Below are positions 34,104 through 45,480 of a stretch of 64,000 nucleotides of DNA, in pieces. Position 1 is the first letter of the stretch; every line of letters starts with the position of its first letter. The stretch spans positions 118,685-182,684 of the forward strand of contig KN880456.1 in NCBI GenBank assembly GCA_000934385.1. The letters are read 5' to 3'. This stretch comes from Cylindrobasidium torrendii FP15055 ss-10 (Eukaryota > Basidiomycota > Agaricomycetes > Agaricales > Physalacriaceae). Below the pieces are notes generated by a model that saw only the letters and a list, made by a program, of their open reading frames with translations, was not told where the DNA came from and did no database searches. The translations under genes were made by a program, and so were the position numbers.

Positions 34104-35416
34104 ATGTCACCTTCGAACTTTGGCGGGCGCGAGAGCAACACAGCGCGTATCCTTGGGTCTGGGACAAGTGGTGCGTGTTTTCCTCTCTTGAGCTTGGAAT
34201 GATGCCCTTCCTTCCTCGCGGCCCTTCTGTACATGCCGGTCTCTGCTCTACCCTAGCAGTCAGCCCACTGTACCCATATTCTGCGTATCCCTTCGCGAGA
34301 GGTCCTAGAGCGTTATTTATGCCCACTTTGTGATCCTGCATACCGTAGAACATTACCTTCTATCCTTCTCCCTCCATTTTCGACCAACATGCTTATTCCG
34401 CTACCCCAAAAATACGTATACTAACTGTTCTTTTCAGGAATCGCCGAATTGATGGTCTTCCACCCTATCGACACTATTGCCAAGCGCTTAATGTCCAACA
34501 CCACCAAGGGCCACCCATTGATGTCGGTCATCTTCAGGGAAAAGGCGGCGGCAAGCATAGGGACCAAGTTCGTGTCGCTCTTCCCTGGCTTGGGATATGC
34601 CGCAGGCTACAAGGTGTGTTTTCTCTTTTCGCATCGCTAGACTGCACCTCTTCCCCGTCGTATGTATGTACTGATACCGTATGCAGGTTGCACAGCGGAT
34701 CTACAAGTTTGGCGGCCAGCCATGGTTCAACGACTTGATCAAGGGACGCTACGGACAGCACTTCACAGAGGTGTTTGGTGAGAAAAATGGCCGGCTGATG
34801 ATGCAGGCTACCGCTGGAAGGTATGTTTCTTATGATCCCAGTTCCCGCTGCTCTTCCGAACACACATTGACATCCATGCCTCAGTTTGACGGGCATTGGC
34901 GAAGTCGTGTTGCTCCCGCTCGACGTCCTCAAAATCAAGCGCCAGGTCAACCCTGAAGCCTTCCGCGGGCGCGGCATCCTGCGTATCATCGCTGACGAGA
35001 AATTCGCTCTCTACCGTGGCTGGGGATGGACCATGGCGCGTAACGCCCCAGGCTCCTTCTCCTTGTTCGGTGCTTCCGCCATGACCAAGTCCTACCTCTT
35101 CGGCCTGGACGACTCTGGTGCCGGAAAAATGTACAAGGACGCTACCTGGACGCAAAACTTTGTCGCGTCTATCGCTGGTGCCGTCGCGTCCATCACCGTT
35201 GCAGCGCCGCTCGATGTGATTAAGACGCGGATACAGAACGCGGATTTCGAGAGCAAGAAGAGCGGAGGCAAGGTGTTTGCGGAGTTGATCAAGAACGAGG
35301 GAGTAACCGCGTTGTTCAAGGGCTTGACGCCCAAGATCTTGGTCGTGGGCCCGAAGCTGGTGTTCTCCTACACGCTGGCGCAGACGCTTATCCCGATGTA
35401 CGCCAACTTTGTGTAA
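34104..35416 (+). CDS. GGC1: Mitochondrial GTP/GDP carrier
   Basis: Exons 34104-34170, 34438-34613, 34687-34820 and 34885-35416, in phase, 302 residues. Three mitochondrial-carrier repeats are present, with signatures FHPIDTIAKR, LLPLDVLKIKR and APLDVIKTRI at the first membrane helix of each. The repeated FPGLGYAAGYK, RIYKFGGQP, FALYRGWGWTMARNAPGSF and GLTPKILVVGPKLVFSY are the pattern I know from yeast Ggc1 (formerly Yhm1). It exchanges matrix GDP for cytosolic GTP across the inner membrane and in yeast is linked to mitochondrial iron balance. The start is the ATG giving MSPSNFGGRESN; a lariat-like ctaac precedes the acceptor of exon 2 at 34421. First intron is long (267 bases). Confidence 0.92.
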
Positions 35417-35967
35417 TTTCGGAGATGTGCGTCGGGGTAAGGGCTCGTTCATGTTGAGTTGTAATTTATGCTGCACCATACTACTTGTTATAGATTTACC
35501 CTACTCAATTGCTTCATGCTATGTCGATGTGTGCGATGGTGATCCTTGACAGCAACGACACGTGACTCTTCAGAGGCAATGACTGACAGGAATGCGTTGG
35601 TGAAAGATAAGGTATGCGCCTGTAACATGACAAGAACTGCCAGTGGTGTCTAACGTTAACTACTCATCTACGTTCGCCACTCTTCAAGTTGGCCGACAAC
35701 AGGTCGGCGACCGCAGCTTGAAATTATTGTCGAAAGTTAGGTTCCCTTCCTTCCTGAAGACCATTGCAGACGATAAATGGAACATGCGTCACCGCGTTGG
35801 ACGCGATGACCCTCTGCCACTGTTGCCCGACAAGTCCAAATCTCCGCTATACCGATAGCCAGCTCACTGGCAGTATAGCTCGTTTCTTCAATTTCGAAAG
35901 AAGGTCTTCAAATTGTGGAATAGATATGGATTGCAGATGTAATATTATACGACAAATGACTGTATTT
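35417..35967. other. Intergenic between convergent genes
   Basis: No gene seen. Confidence 0.4.
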
Positions 35968-36493
35968 CTAGGTAGGATTGATAGCGTCGGCCAAGGTCGA
36001 GAATGTCGTGACATTTGTAGCCGGAACAGCGAGATGGACGACGTTTGTGGTGTTGGACGGGGTCGGAGTTCGGGAAGGAGTAGGTGATTCCTGAGAGATA
36101 TACAAGGTCGACATCGAAGGCATGACGATTTTCGTGTCGTCGGACAAAACTGCAGCCTGTGAGGTAAGGCTGGTGTCTCGAAGTGTTTCCCCCTTGTATT
36201 TACCGCCATGCTTGAATTTAGCGTGTTTTCTCTTAATATGGTGTTTGTTGACGTGAGAGACATTGAAGTCACATCCTGGGATGTTGCAGAAATAACGATA
36301 TTGCGAGTGCTCCTCCGCTATGTGCCGACGAAAAAGGATTCTAGCGGTGTTAAAATCACTGAGTGGTGATGATTCCCACAAAACACCTTTGCGAAGGCAG
36401 ATGCGGCATTGGTGTGCGTGGACAGGGTCCCTACAGCCAGACAGTTAGTCCACGAGAGGCAGATTAAAATGACCATGCGTACTCTTTACCCAT
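35968..36493 (-). CDS. Small zinc-finger-like protein
   Basis: Two minus-strand exons, 36483-36493 and 35968-36430, 157 residues. The first exon is only 11 bases (MGKE begins). This start is preferred because it joins in phase to EDPVHAHQCRICLRKGVLWE, and tatataaag lies about 65 bases upstream on the same strand. A first finger-like unit is CRICLRKG...FRRHIAEEH, and a second C2H2-like unit is YFCNIPGCDFNVSHVNKHHI then KRKH. The tail is Ser/Thr/Pro-rich. Only one and a half fingers are canonical, so DNA binding is uncertain. The micro-exon is inferred from phase and splice signals; a start inside exon 2 is possible. Confidence 0.6.
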
Positions 36494-36557
36494 TGAGAAA
36501 AGGTGTAAAACGTCGGAGAGTGAGAATGTTTGCATTAAACGGCGTGGACTCGCAGAC

Positions 36558-36565
36558 TTTATATA
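36558..36565 (-). promoter_or_regulatory. TATA box of the 35968-36493 gene
   Basis: tatataaa on the minus strand, about 65 bases before the tiny first exon. Confidence 0.45.
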
Positions 36566-36699
36566 CCCTTGACTTGATGGTCTTTTTTTCGAGTGTACGC
36601 ACTGATCATATACCAACAAAGGGCGCGTTCATGAAAAACAAACGGGACTTTGTGTGTCCTTGCAAGGCTTATGTCATAACTTCGGGGACTGCTCAACTA

Positions 36700-36991
36700 T
36701 ACATTCAGCGGACAATCTCCATGAAAGAGGGCACTGCGCAGTGTGCGACACTACCGGACCATGGACCACATCCTAACCAGATGCAAAGCCCCAGGCCAAC
36801 GCGAAATATGGGACCTAACAAAACAACTCTCTAGGAAGAAAGGGATACGTTGGAAAAAACCAAACGTAGGGTACATTCTGGCAAGCTGCCTGGTCGATCT
36901 CAAGAAGGAAGCCTTTCTGGGCACGTCACAGCTTGGCAGCATGACTAGCTGTGCTCTTTTGTCTATCTTGTGTTGCCACATATCTCTGTAA
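36700..36991 (+). mobile_element. Relic of a non-LTR retroelement C terminus
   Basis: The reading TMDHILTRCKAPGQREIWDL then TKQLSRKKGIRWKKPNVGYI resembles the region after RNase H in basidiomycete non-LTR elements (a Cys/His cluster followed by HIL-x-C and a W-rich helix). The upstream Cys pair is in another frame (EGTAQCATLPD), so a frameshift separates them. No reverse transcriptase or target repeat is seen nearby. A short dead fragment. Confidence 0.5.
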
Positions 36992-36996
36992 CTACC

Positions 36997-37640
36997 TCAC
37001 AGCAACTCGCCGACCGACAGTTGCAGTACACCGACTGTGGCACCTGGAACCCAATCGCACGCGGCCATGTACACCGGCATCCCTTCGTCGCAGAATTCAC
37101 TGATCACCTGTCTACATAAGCCGCACGGCGTTATGGGCTCTCGAAGTGTCCTGTGTAAATATGGTAAGTCAGTCCACTCTATGCTTCGATAGCTGATCTG
37201 TATTACGATGTAATTGCCATCCCGGAAATCGAACGACATCCTTCAGTCTAGCCGAGTTCAATCAATCATTGCTTGCACTGAGAGGCATATAGAATAAATA
37301 GAATGAGGTCTTACCACTGCCTTGAGTAGTGCGACGCGTTCAGCGCATACCCCAGCACCTTGCATTATACGACGTCAACGCAGGCTACCCCGACCTCTTT
37401 TCAATAACATCGCACCAGGAGATAAATTGTCAACACTCGCGCCTTTGAAGATACGACCATCGCTAGTTTGTACGGCTGCGCCAACGGGGAAGCCGGAATA
37501 TCGGCTGTAAGCCATGGATTTGGCTGTACAGTGTGTCGAAGTAGTAGCATGATCAGTCAAGGAACTCTGTGTGCTGGTACATGTATACCTTCGAATGTGG
37601 AGAGAATGAGCGCTTCCATTTCCTTGGCTGGTAGAGACAT
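36997..37640 (-). CDS. CDD1: Cytidine deaminase
   Basis: Minus-strand exons 37589-37640, 37416-37523, 37315-37358, 37207-37247 and 36997-37150, all in phase, 132 residues, which is the normal length. The substrate loop SRYSGFPVGAAVQTSDGR is followed by GAGVCAERVALLKAV (zinc ligand Cys ~58, catalytic Glu ~60) and TPCGLCRQVISEF (zinc ligands Cys ~91 and ~94). It converts cytidine and deoxycytidine to uridine and deoxyuridine in the pyrimidine salvage pathway, as a tetramer in the cytosol. The small third and fourth exons (44 and 41 bases) carry the motif CAE and the core strand EGCRSISGMAITS. The gene lies immediately next to the retroelement relic, but its catalytic set is intact. Gene name follows yeast usage. 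Confidence 0.93.
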
Positions 37641-38626
37641 TGGTGGTGGGAAAAGGGAACTCTCAACGTCCGTGGGAATGCAGCCGCCCTCTCCGGGCCG
37701 CCCAGATCGGCGCGTGCCAGAATCACGTTTTCCTGATTTGGCAACGCTCTCGAGCTAGGAATGCGAATACACACAGTAAAACACGCGGAATACCTCGTAA
37801 GCATATTTCTACCACGCCGCCCATATGTATGAGCAAGAATTTGAGCAACGTCTCCAACGATTATTGTAAATTTAACATTACACTAGCATGGCCAATATTC
37901 AAGCGATCACTCACAAAGCACAACACATAAGTCACAACAAGGCCGAAACAATGCTCAAATTTGCAAACGAGTCTGTACGACAACTGTACGAAGGCCTTTT
38001 TTTGAAGGGAGCCCAGTACTTAGGAAATTCCCCCATGGGAATTCATCTTGGAGCTCATCGCCGCGCCCTAGCAACGAGGCTGATATGTACCTAGAGGAGG
38101 CTTCGCATGACGGAGGATAGAATGCTGTGACGCGACATGTGACGAGGACCCGTTTCCTTGCGCTAATACTGACACCAGTTTCCAGTCCGTCCTTGAGATT
38201 CCCCCTCGGGCGGTCAATTGGCACCCCGGCATTACACTGCAGACATCCAAGATTTGGAGAAATGCACACACAATTTTGAGCGCCGAAACATGCCGTTAAC
38301 TTGGATAAAAGCCTTTCATAGCCCATTTGAACCACTACATCTCGTTTAGGAAGGTGCAAAGGCTGATTCCACGAAGCAGAGACTAACTCACACCATCAAT
38401 TGTGCCTTTCTTGGTTTGTGCGTAACCGCCCAACATGACTACCACTACGCATTCAACTCCACATCCCCAAAGTCCGCCTACTCTACGCTCGCCTGCGTCA
38501 CATCGTGAAGCTCTTGCGCAATCTCATACATGACGGAATCTCTCTTTGGCCTGGGCTATAAAGTAAAGGACTTTCGACAGTGAAGAACTCATCGAGTCTT
38601 GTCATACAAGTCTATCACTCTTCAAG
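37641..38626. other. ~1 kb spacer, no gene seen
   Basis: Divergent promoter between the deaminase and the secreted-protein gene. A TATA-like ggctataaagtaaag lies at 38555-38569, about 65 bases before the ATG at 38627. Otherwise nothing supported. Confidence 0.4.
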
Positions 38627-39348
38627 ATGTACGCCTTCAACGTCCTGTTCACGCTCTCCGCCTTCTTGGGCCTTTCCACGACCTCCGTCGTCGCCGTTCC
38701 CACTGTGAACACTGACGTTGTCGTCGCTCGTGCCTCGAACGCCGATATCAAGGGCGCTCTCGATACCCTCAAGTCAAGCACAGACTCTATCCTTCCGGAG
38801 ATTGGTACATCGCCTTTCTCACCAGTATCTTCTGCGGGATTGATATAGAACTTTAATTCAGACTCGCTTGTTGCGTCTGGCAATGCTTCGGAGGCCACCG
38901 TCACTCCGTTCATTGAGCAGCTCACCGACGCGCTGACTACCGCCAACCAAACCCTTGTTGGTTTCGTTGAGGCTGGAAGCAGCAACAGCGTCGAGTCGCG
39001 TCAAAGCCAAGACGAAATTGCACAAGAGATTGCCGACATCATCACCGTGCGCCTTCTATTTTTTTTTGAAACATTTTTCTGACATCTGTGAAGTCGATCA
39101 ACACTTCCCTTGAACCCATTCCATTCCTCGGTAGCGGCCCGCTCGTTAACTCGCTCGCCGTCTTGCTCTACGATCTCCTTTTCAACCTCGAGCTTCTTTT
39201 GCCTGGTCTTATCACAACCGTTGTCTTCCTGTAAGCACACTCAGATCCGGTGTGTGCTGATGACTTACCTACTTGCAGGCTCAAGGACGTCGTGGGAGTT
39301 GTCGTTGCGCTTCTCCAGACCCTCATCGGTGTTTTGACAAAGGCGTAA
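38627..39348 (+). CDS. Small secreted protein, paralog of 31212-31959
   Basis: Exons 38627-38804, 38862-39046, 39094-39230 and 39279-39348, in phase, 189 residues. The signal peptide (LFTLSAFLGLSTTSVVA) is followed by the helical segment ASNADIKGALDTLKSSTDSI and by ASEATVTPFIEQLTDALTT. RQSQDEIAQEIADIITSIN, LLYDLLFNLELLLPGLITTV and LKDVVGVVVALLQTLIGVL follow, each aligning with the minus-strand paralog 7 kb away. Intron positions and phases are identical. The hydrophobic C terminus may anchor it in a membrane, or mediate surface assembly. A TATA element lies just upstream. Basidiomycete-type secreted family with no assigned role that I know. Confidence 0.82.
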
Positions 39349-39884
39349 GACTATTGTCGAACTTTTTGTTACATACAACCTTATACCATAATGCTTTTTA
39401 AATGTGATTGACTCTATTGAAGTGCACTTGAGTGAGGCAACGGCATTGTTCAACATCATCATCCTTCTTGAATGAGTATGCAGCAATTTGAGGGGAAGAA
39501 AACGAAAAATATACATCACAGAAGCTCAGCATGCTCATTGATACCAACTCTGCCATAGCACGACTGCATTATGTGGACTGTCAGCCTGTTTGCTCTCGCA
39601 TAATTTAATCTTGTCGCGTAAACGCGATATTGTCAAGCACAGAGTTTAGTTACACCATTCAATCAACGCTACTCAACTGCGCTTACCATGAATAAGACGC
39701 AATCATCCCACAGAAGACATACGTCGACCGCTGGATGATATAGCATCTACTTACAAGTCGATACTCCCAGTCGTTTCCTTCTGTCGTTCTCTCAACGCAA
39801 CAAAGAAGATTAATCATATTTTTGTGATGCACCCTAAAAGGTCCTACATAAGTCTATCTTACTTGTACAGTACAGTGAACAGTC
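39349..39884. other. Intergenic between convergent genes
   Basis: No gene seen. Confidence 0.4.
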
Positions 39885-41935
39885 CTACGCCGTCGTCGGC
39901 TTAGGCTTGCCAGCCCAGAACCTCAACAGCTTACCCTTTGCACCATCTGCAACAGGCGCATCAACACCCCTCGGCCTCTCCTGCTCGCCGAGGACAGTCC
40001 CATCCGTCGCACGGTTAGTGACAGCATTGTGACTCTTGCCAAGGTAAAAGTCGGTCTGGAAGCAGGCGGCGATGAGCGGAAGGAACGCCAAGGCAAGAGC
40101 AGGGACAAGGAGGTAGTACAACGTCTCTCTGTACGCCGCGATTGCGCCTTGGCGCACAGGCGTATCGAGATTGTACACGCGAATAGAGCGAATGCTGTTG
40201 AAGTACGTCTTGAGCTGCGTGGAGTTGGCCGTCTGGCCGTACAGAGGTGAGCCGAATCCGGAGGATTGGCCCGCGGGGGTGTGGGGGATATGCTCAGAGA
40301 GAAGGGTAGGCATTTTGGCGGACCAGATGACGGCGGCGATGGCGCTACCAATAGCACTGCCAACCTTGCTCCAGAGCGCGAGGAGGGAGATGGCGAGGGC
40401 CATGTCTTGATGTGGAACAGAGGCTTGGGAGGCTACGCGAGACGAGACGACGGAGAAGGCGCCTCCCATGCCGATGAGAATGGGGGATGCAATCATTGCG
40501 CCGTCGGAGAGAGAGGCACGGCCGCCTTGGAGGAGAATACCAATGCCGATGATCTTGACGCAAAGTCCGAATATTTGCAGAGTCTTGTAGCGATGAGTCC
40601 AGCGCTGGATGAGACCCGCGACAACACCGAAGATGCAGAGCGCGAGTGTCAGGGTGTTGTTGTAGTATGTCCAATTCGCGACGCTCCATGGCTTGCCGAT
40701 GTACACATACGAGGAGTAGTACAGACCGCGAAGCTGGCCGGAGACTAGTTCGACATCAGCATGAGTAAGTAAGTGACTGAAATAGACGCACTCATGTAGA
40801 ACGAATCAATAACAATGCACATCACGAACGTCTTGTTCGCCAACAACCTCCTCGGCGCACTGGGGAACTTGGCGTACTTCCACTCGTATCCAACGTATGC
40901 AAACAGCAGGACGCCACCGACACACATCATGGCAATCATGCTGGGGTTGTGCCATTTGCCAACCGCGTACGTCTTGAGGGAGAACGGAAGAAGTAAGAGG
41001 GACCATCCGAAGCCAAGCAGGAGGAGACCAAACGCATCAATCTCCACCAAGCCCTCCTTCATCGCCTGCCACCAACCCTGGGAGACGACGGGCACGTCGA
41101 CCTCCTCATCAGCCCCACGAGGATCGTAGACACCCTTCTCACGTGCGATGCGACGGGCAGCGTTACTCGACGCTATGTTGATGATACCCTCCTTCTGTGC
41201 CTTCTTGTCGAGATAGATGAGAACGGCAATGGCGGGAATCAAGCACGCCGGCATGATAATCGCAAACATGCCGTATCCCCAGCGCCACTTCTCCTCTGTC
41301 GCCAGGACCTCGACAATCTTGCCTGACCACCAGGTGTTGATGACGAATGGCATGGAGAGGAGAGAAGACACAAAGCCACGCCATTCGAGAGGCGTCAGGT
41401 CACCGACGATAATGTCGTTGAGAAGGTCGATCCCGCTGGCTCCGAGTGCGATGAACACAGAGCCGACGACATAGGCGGAAATGGACTGAGAGGCGGCAGC
41501 GATGATGTATCCCATGGTATAGAGAACCAGAACCAAGACGTACGTATACGGCCTGCTCGTGATATCACTGAACTTGGCGATAAACGGCTTGCAGACGGCA
41601 CCGATGATGCTGGTCGCGATACCGAGCGTCGCGAGACCGGCAGAATGTTCTTGGTAGATGGACGTGACTATGGGCTGGTAGCTTGAGGTCGTTGCAGTGT
41701 CGAAGGAGTACGCCCAAGCGCAAACAATGACAGAGAGACTGATGGCCCAAATTGTGGTCTTGTTAGTTTTCGCGGCGCGCGACACGGCTTCCATACGAAC
41801 GACACCCTTGGACTGGATAACCCGCCCGACAGCGGTGTCCACAACAACCGAAGGGCCATCCGTAGCTGGCGCTTGGTGGAACAGCGCCGAGTCTTTCTCG
41901 GACGGCGGCGCAGTGTCTTTCTCAGAAGATGGCAT
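39885..41935 (-). CDS. Siderophore-iron transporter (MFS, ARN/SIT family)
   Basis: Two minus-strand exons, 40792-41935 and 39885-40744, in phase, 667 residues. A polar N-terminal tail with two SEKD repeats is followed by about 14 hydrophobic segments. The start of the transport domain (WAISLSVIVCAWAYSFDTAT then SYQPIVTSIYQEHS) and the motifs GVVAGLIQRWTHRYK, KPFIAKFSDITSRPY, TPLEWRGFVSSLL and VGSAIGSAIAAVIWSAKMP are characteristic of fungal siderophore-iron:H+ symporters such as Sit1/MirB. These take up ferric siderophores at the plasma membrane. The tail beyond the last helix is basic. Upstream DNA has iron-GATA motifs (42249-42272), which suggests repression by iron. Substrate siderophore cannot be told from sequence. 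Confidence 0.9.
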
Positions 41936-42248
41936 CTCTAAAGCGGACCGTGATCAGTAACGAACATAAGAAGGGGAAATAGACTTTGAAAAAGGAGAGA
42001 AAGTAGACTACGGAAAGGAGGACAGGCGTCTGTTTCCGTTTTGCGCAGTGATTCTGGGAGAAAGGATGGCAAGACGTACTGTGAAAAGATACGAAGCACA
42101 CAGAGACGTGCTGAACGAACCACTTGCTGATGATGGGAGGAAAGAAAGACCGCGAGAGCCGCGGATGTTCTTCGACTACTTATATGTGCATCGTGCCCCT
42201 CCACACGATCACCCACAGGTGAAAAGGGGGCCCGGCGCGGCTTATCGT

Positions 42249-42272
42249 ATCAGATTCGCGGTTATCAGATAA
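42249..42272. promoter_or_regulatory. Iron-GATA (Sre1/Urbs1-type) site cluster
   Basis: Contains atcagataa at 42264-42272, an exact match to the (A/G)ATC(A/T)GATAA core bound by fungal iron-repressor GATA factors, within the palindrome ttatcagataa. A near copy (atcagatt) lies at 42249-42256, and atcg-type half sites at 42241-42246. They sit about 310-340 bases before the siderophore transporter start, where such sites are expected. Confidence 0.65.
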
Positions 42273-44636
42273 AATAGCACGTTCTGGACCCGGGAGGCCT
42301 AATTGAGGGCAGTCGGCTTCAGGTCGGCCTCGGAATTTGCCCTTCGTGGTAAGAAGAAAAGCGCATCAATTGTGATCGTAACTTGTGAGAAGCCGGAATC
42401 GGGGATTTGCGAGGCTCGAGACGCCCAAACAGAGTCAAAATCACTGTTTTACAAGCCCTCACTCTGAGGATTGCTACGACATGTAACTTCATCGTGAACC
42501 TTGCCTTGTGCTCCTCCGCTCTTCCTTGTCATGTGTGAGTATTGGCGTTAGCATTCGTGTAGACCCACAGTTGTGGCTCACGACAGCAAGTAGACTTGGA
42601 ATAGCAAACCAGTCCTACGGTAAGCCGCTGCGCGATGTGGGTCGAGACCGTTTGGGTCGTCGCTAAACTGCGTACGGGCCTCATTAACAGAACTCGACCG
42701 ATCCGGCGTGTTTCGATGGCTTCAAGGTTGAGAGCTGCTGAGGCATTCGTCTTTTCTGTGGTTGGCCAACAAGTGGTATTTCGGGTGCAGGAAGGACTAT
42801 ATTATGAGGCTGTGGAGCAGCTCAGGCCCCAGGAGTAAGAAGTCCAAGAGCTCTTAGGACGATTGGCGACCGGGACGGAGGACCACGCCAGTAGCGCCAC
42901 GCTCCGGAGTAGGCACCATTCCCACGATGGAGTTAATGAATGTTCCCCTGGATAAGATAAGATCCGCCCATAAGAGGCACACGAGGGCGAGGCGCCCGAC
43001 GTGGTAAGGCTTACTAAAGAACAATGGAAACTTTGAAGGTCTGCAGCTTTCGAAGCCGTGCGAAGTCAACGAAGCGCACGAATGTTGAAACGAAACATGC
43101 CGCCCATTAATTAGAGCAAGGGGAATAATGACAACAGTGATTTTTTACATAGAATGAGGTTGAGGGTGGCATCGAACAAAATGTGAGGATAGGTGAATAG
43201 ATAATTTCCCCGACATCATCACAAGTGTCAACCGGAATAAGAATGTCGTTCCTCGTCAGTATTCAACTATTCAGTACACTCAGTACTCAGTTCTTGTGCC
43301 GACCGCAAGACTATACACAAATTGCATAGCGATGTTCTCCCGCACATCCTAAGACATTGCTGAGGGGTTGATATGTTTTCCTTCGAGGCTTAGTAGCGTC
43401 GCACGGAGCACCGTATCTTTTCGGGTACCTCCACAAATAAAGCCTCGATACACGAGCATTATGTCAAAGCGCACACGCATAATGACTGCATTCCTATTAA
43501 GCGTATCTGGTGAACCCCATTCCCACCCGGATTCCCAGTAGCATCCCATTGCCACGGCTTGATCGAAAGATGCCATCTCGGGCTATTGAGTAGCTATTTA
43601 CCACTAGTTATTTCAAAGTAAATCACCGGGGACGTAAGTATTAGCTGCAAACAACACCTTGAACCTGATGCGGAAATGTCCAAAACTTGTGTGAAGAGTG
43701 TTGTTAAGTGTGCCGTATAACATGATACCAGTGGATTGGTGAGTTATTGTTCAATTCAGGCACTGAGTGAGATGCAGCATCGAATACTAGCTCTGGCGCA
43801 GCCACGGTCTTTTCCCCGAGCGGTGAGCGCTGAGCAGGCAATTGATGCGCCCCAATCAGGCTTCGGAATACGGGCCGATCAATATTCGCCGCAAAATATG
43901 GTCTTCTTTGTTCGTACTTCGAAGGGACCAGGGTGGAGAAGTCATAGACTTGTATGATGGTGCATCGAGAGAAAGCCTCTTGCGGCTTACACTTGTTACT
44001 CATTCTACTTAAACGTCGGCCCAAATCGCTCAAAAACATAGGTATTTGCTTGGTACGCACGGTGTGCGGTCGTTATGTCTTAACTAGAAGTTCCACATTG
44101 AGAACCTGTTGGTCGGACATGTAGCCGAGATATGAGACGCTCCATCATTCTTTGGAAACGTTCTGGAAACGCTGGAGTGATTTCATTCACATTGAAATCG
44201 GGCACAGCCATGGTCTCAATTTAAACCAAGTTGTGCGGTTTTGCTGTGCGCATAGAAGAAAAATCATTCGGAGATTACGAAGATGAAATCATGGCACCTT
44301 CAGTATCAATTGAGTTTACTGTCATTGCGTAGAGTCATCGGGAGGCTCCCAGTGATTCCCGAGTACAGTGCATCGGACCTCCTCAACGTCCCTCTTCTGC
44401 AAATACGGCGTCTTGGGCCTCTCGCTACTGACTATGACAGCAAACACGTTTCGTGAAGGAAGAGTTGCCGCCGTCTGTATGCACGATGAGTTTGTACAGC
44501 ATATTTTTTGAAATATTACATAGCACTGCCAGTGCACAGCCTGACAACATAGTCTATATAATCCGGAGAGCAAGTCTGAGGATCATCCACCTTCCACCTC
44601 CACTACCAAATCCAAATCCACCCTCGCATTATTGCA
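42273..44636. other. ~2.4 kb spacer, no gene seen
   Basis: Includes a ggataagataagatc tract near 42952-42966. No supported gene; some frames read up to 118 residues but lack domains and have poor codon character. Confidence 0.4.
44552..44561 (+). promoter_or_regulatory. TATA box of the 44637 gene
   Basis: tctatataat lies about 80 bases before the ATG at 44637. Confidence 0.4.
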
Positions 44637-45067
44637 ATGTCTCCCTTTCCAACGCGCTTTGCGCCCCTCGGGGGTGCAGGGTTCCCACATCGGTGCGCGA
44701 GCGTCCACGCTCGTAGACCTGTCGCTGGTCAATTCGTCTGTGCGTACCACATTTCCTGCGCGACTCGATGGAACTTTTACTAACAATACCTCGATAGACT
44801 CGAACTCGAATCCTGTCTACATAGCAGCACTTCGACTCCCCACACCCTGCCGAACCTCCTTCGCCAATTCCAATGCCAGCCATTTACGAGCCCAACACTC
44901 CAAGGTATGAGACTCTGATTTATATCTTTTTAAAGCGATTCTGATAGTACTTCTGCAGGGATCAAGGTCGTATAGTTCCCTCGACAATGGGAGGAACTGG
45001 GACGAGGCCGGTTCGGCAGGGAGCGGTGGGGAATGGGTCTGTGAAGAGTTCGCAAAGACCGCACTGA
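44637..45067 (+). CDS. Small uncharacterised basic protein
   Basis: Tentative exons 44637-44735, 44825-44904 and 44959-45067, in phase, 95 residues. The N terminus (MSPFPTRFAPLGGAGFPHRC) is basic and could be a mitochondrial presequence. The central exon reads QHFDSPHPAEPPSPIPMPAI, and the last exon continues MGGTGTRPVRQGAVGNGSVK. A TATA-like element lies upstream and the codons are GC-rich. Two other acceptor choices keep other frames open, so the middle could differ. No family recognised. Confidence 0.4.
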
Positions 45068-45480
45068 ACTTCGTAGTCTAGCTATAGACAAGGTTGGCGC
45101 GGAAACAAGTTAGATTGTAGATTAAGTATCGTACAATGCCCTGGACATTTAGCATATAATTTGGTACATGCATACACTCACAGAAGCGATTGAGGCGTCG
45201 ATACCAACATTTTGAGTTGGATTCACGCAAACATTTGAGTTATTGGTCCCAATGCTTTTGTACAAAAACATCGAGTCGTGCTTATAACCAGTACCACAGT
45301 GTGCAAAGCTCAATCGCATTGTAAGTTCGCACGTATCGATATAATGTTTGATTGGGAGGTGATCAACGTCGGGCTCGGTGGCCTTGGAATCCCCTCATGA
45401 TGAGCATAGAAGTCCACCTTACCGTTTTCATTCGCTCGCTGGCACTTCAGCGCGTCAGCATTTAATTTCGAGATGCACCT
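45068..45480. other. Intergenic, no gene seen
   Basis: No supported gene. Confidence 0.35.

Noticed and set aside
34808..35479. 223-residue minus-strand frame
   Set aside because: Antisense to the GGC1 coding exon.
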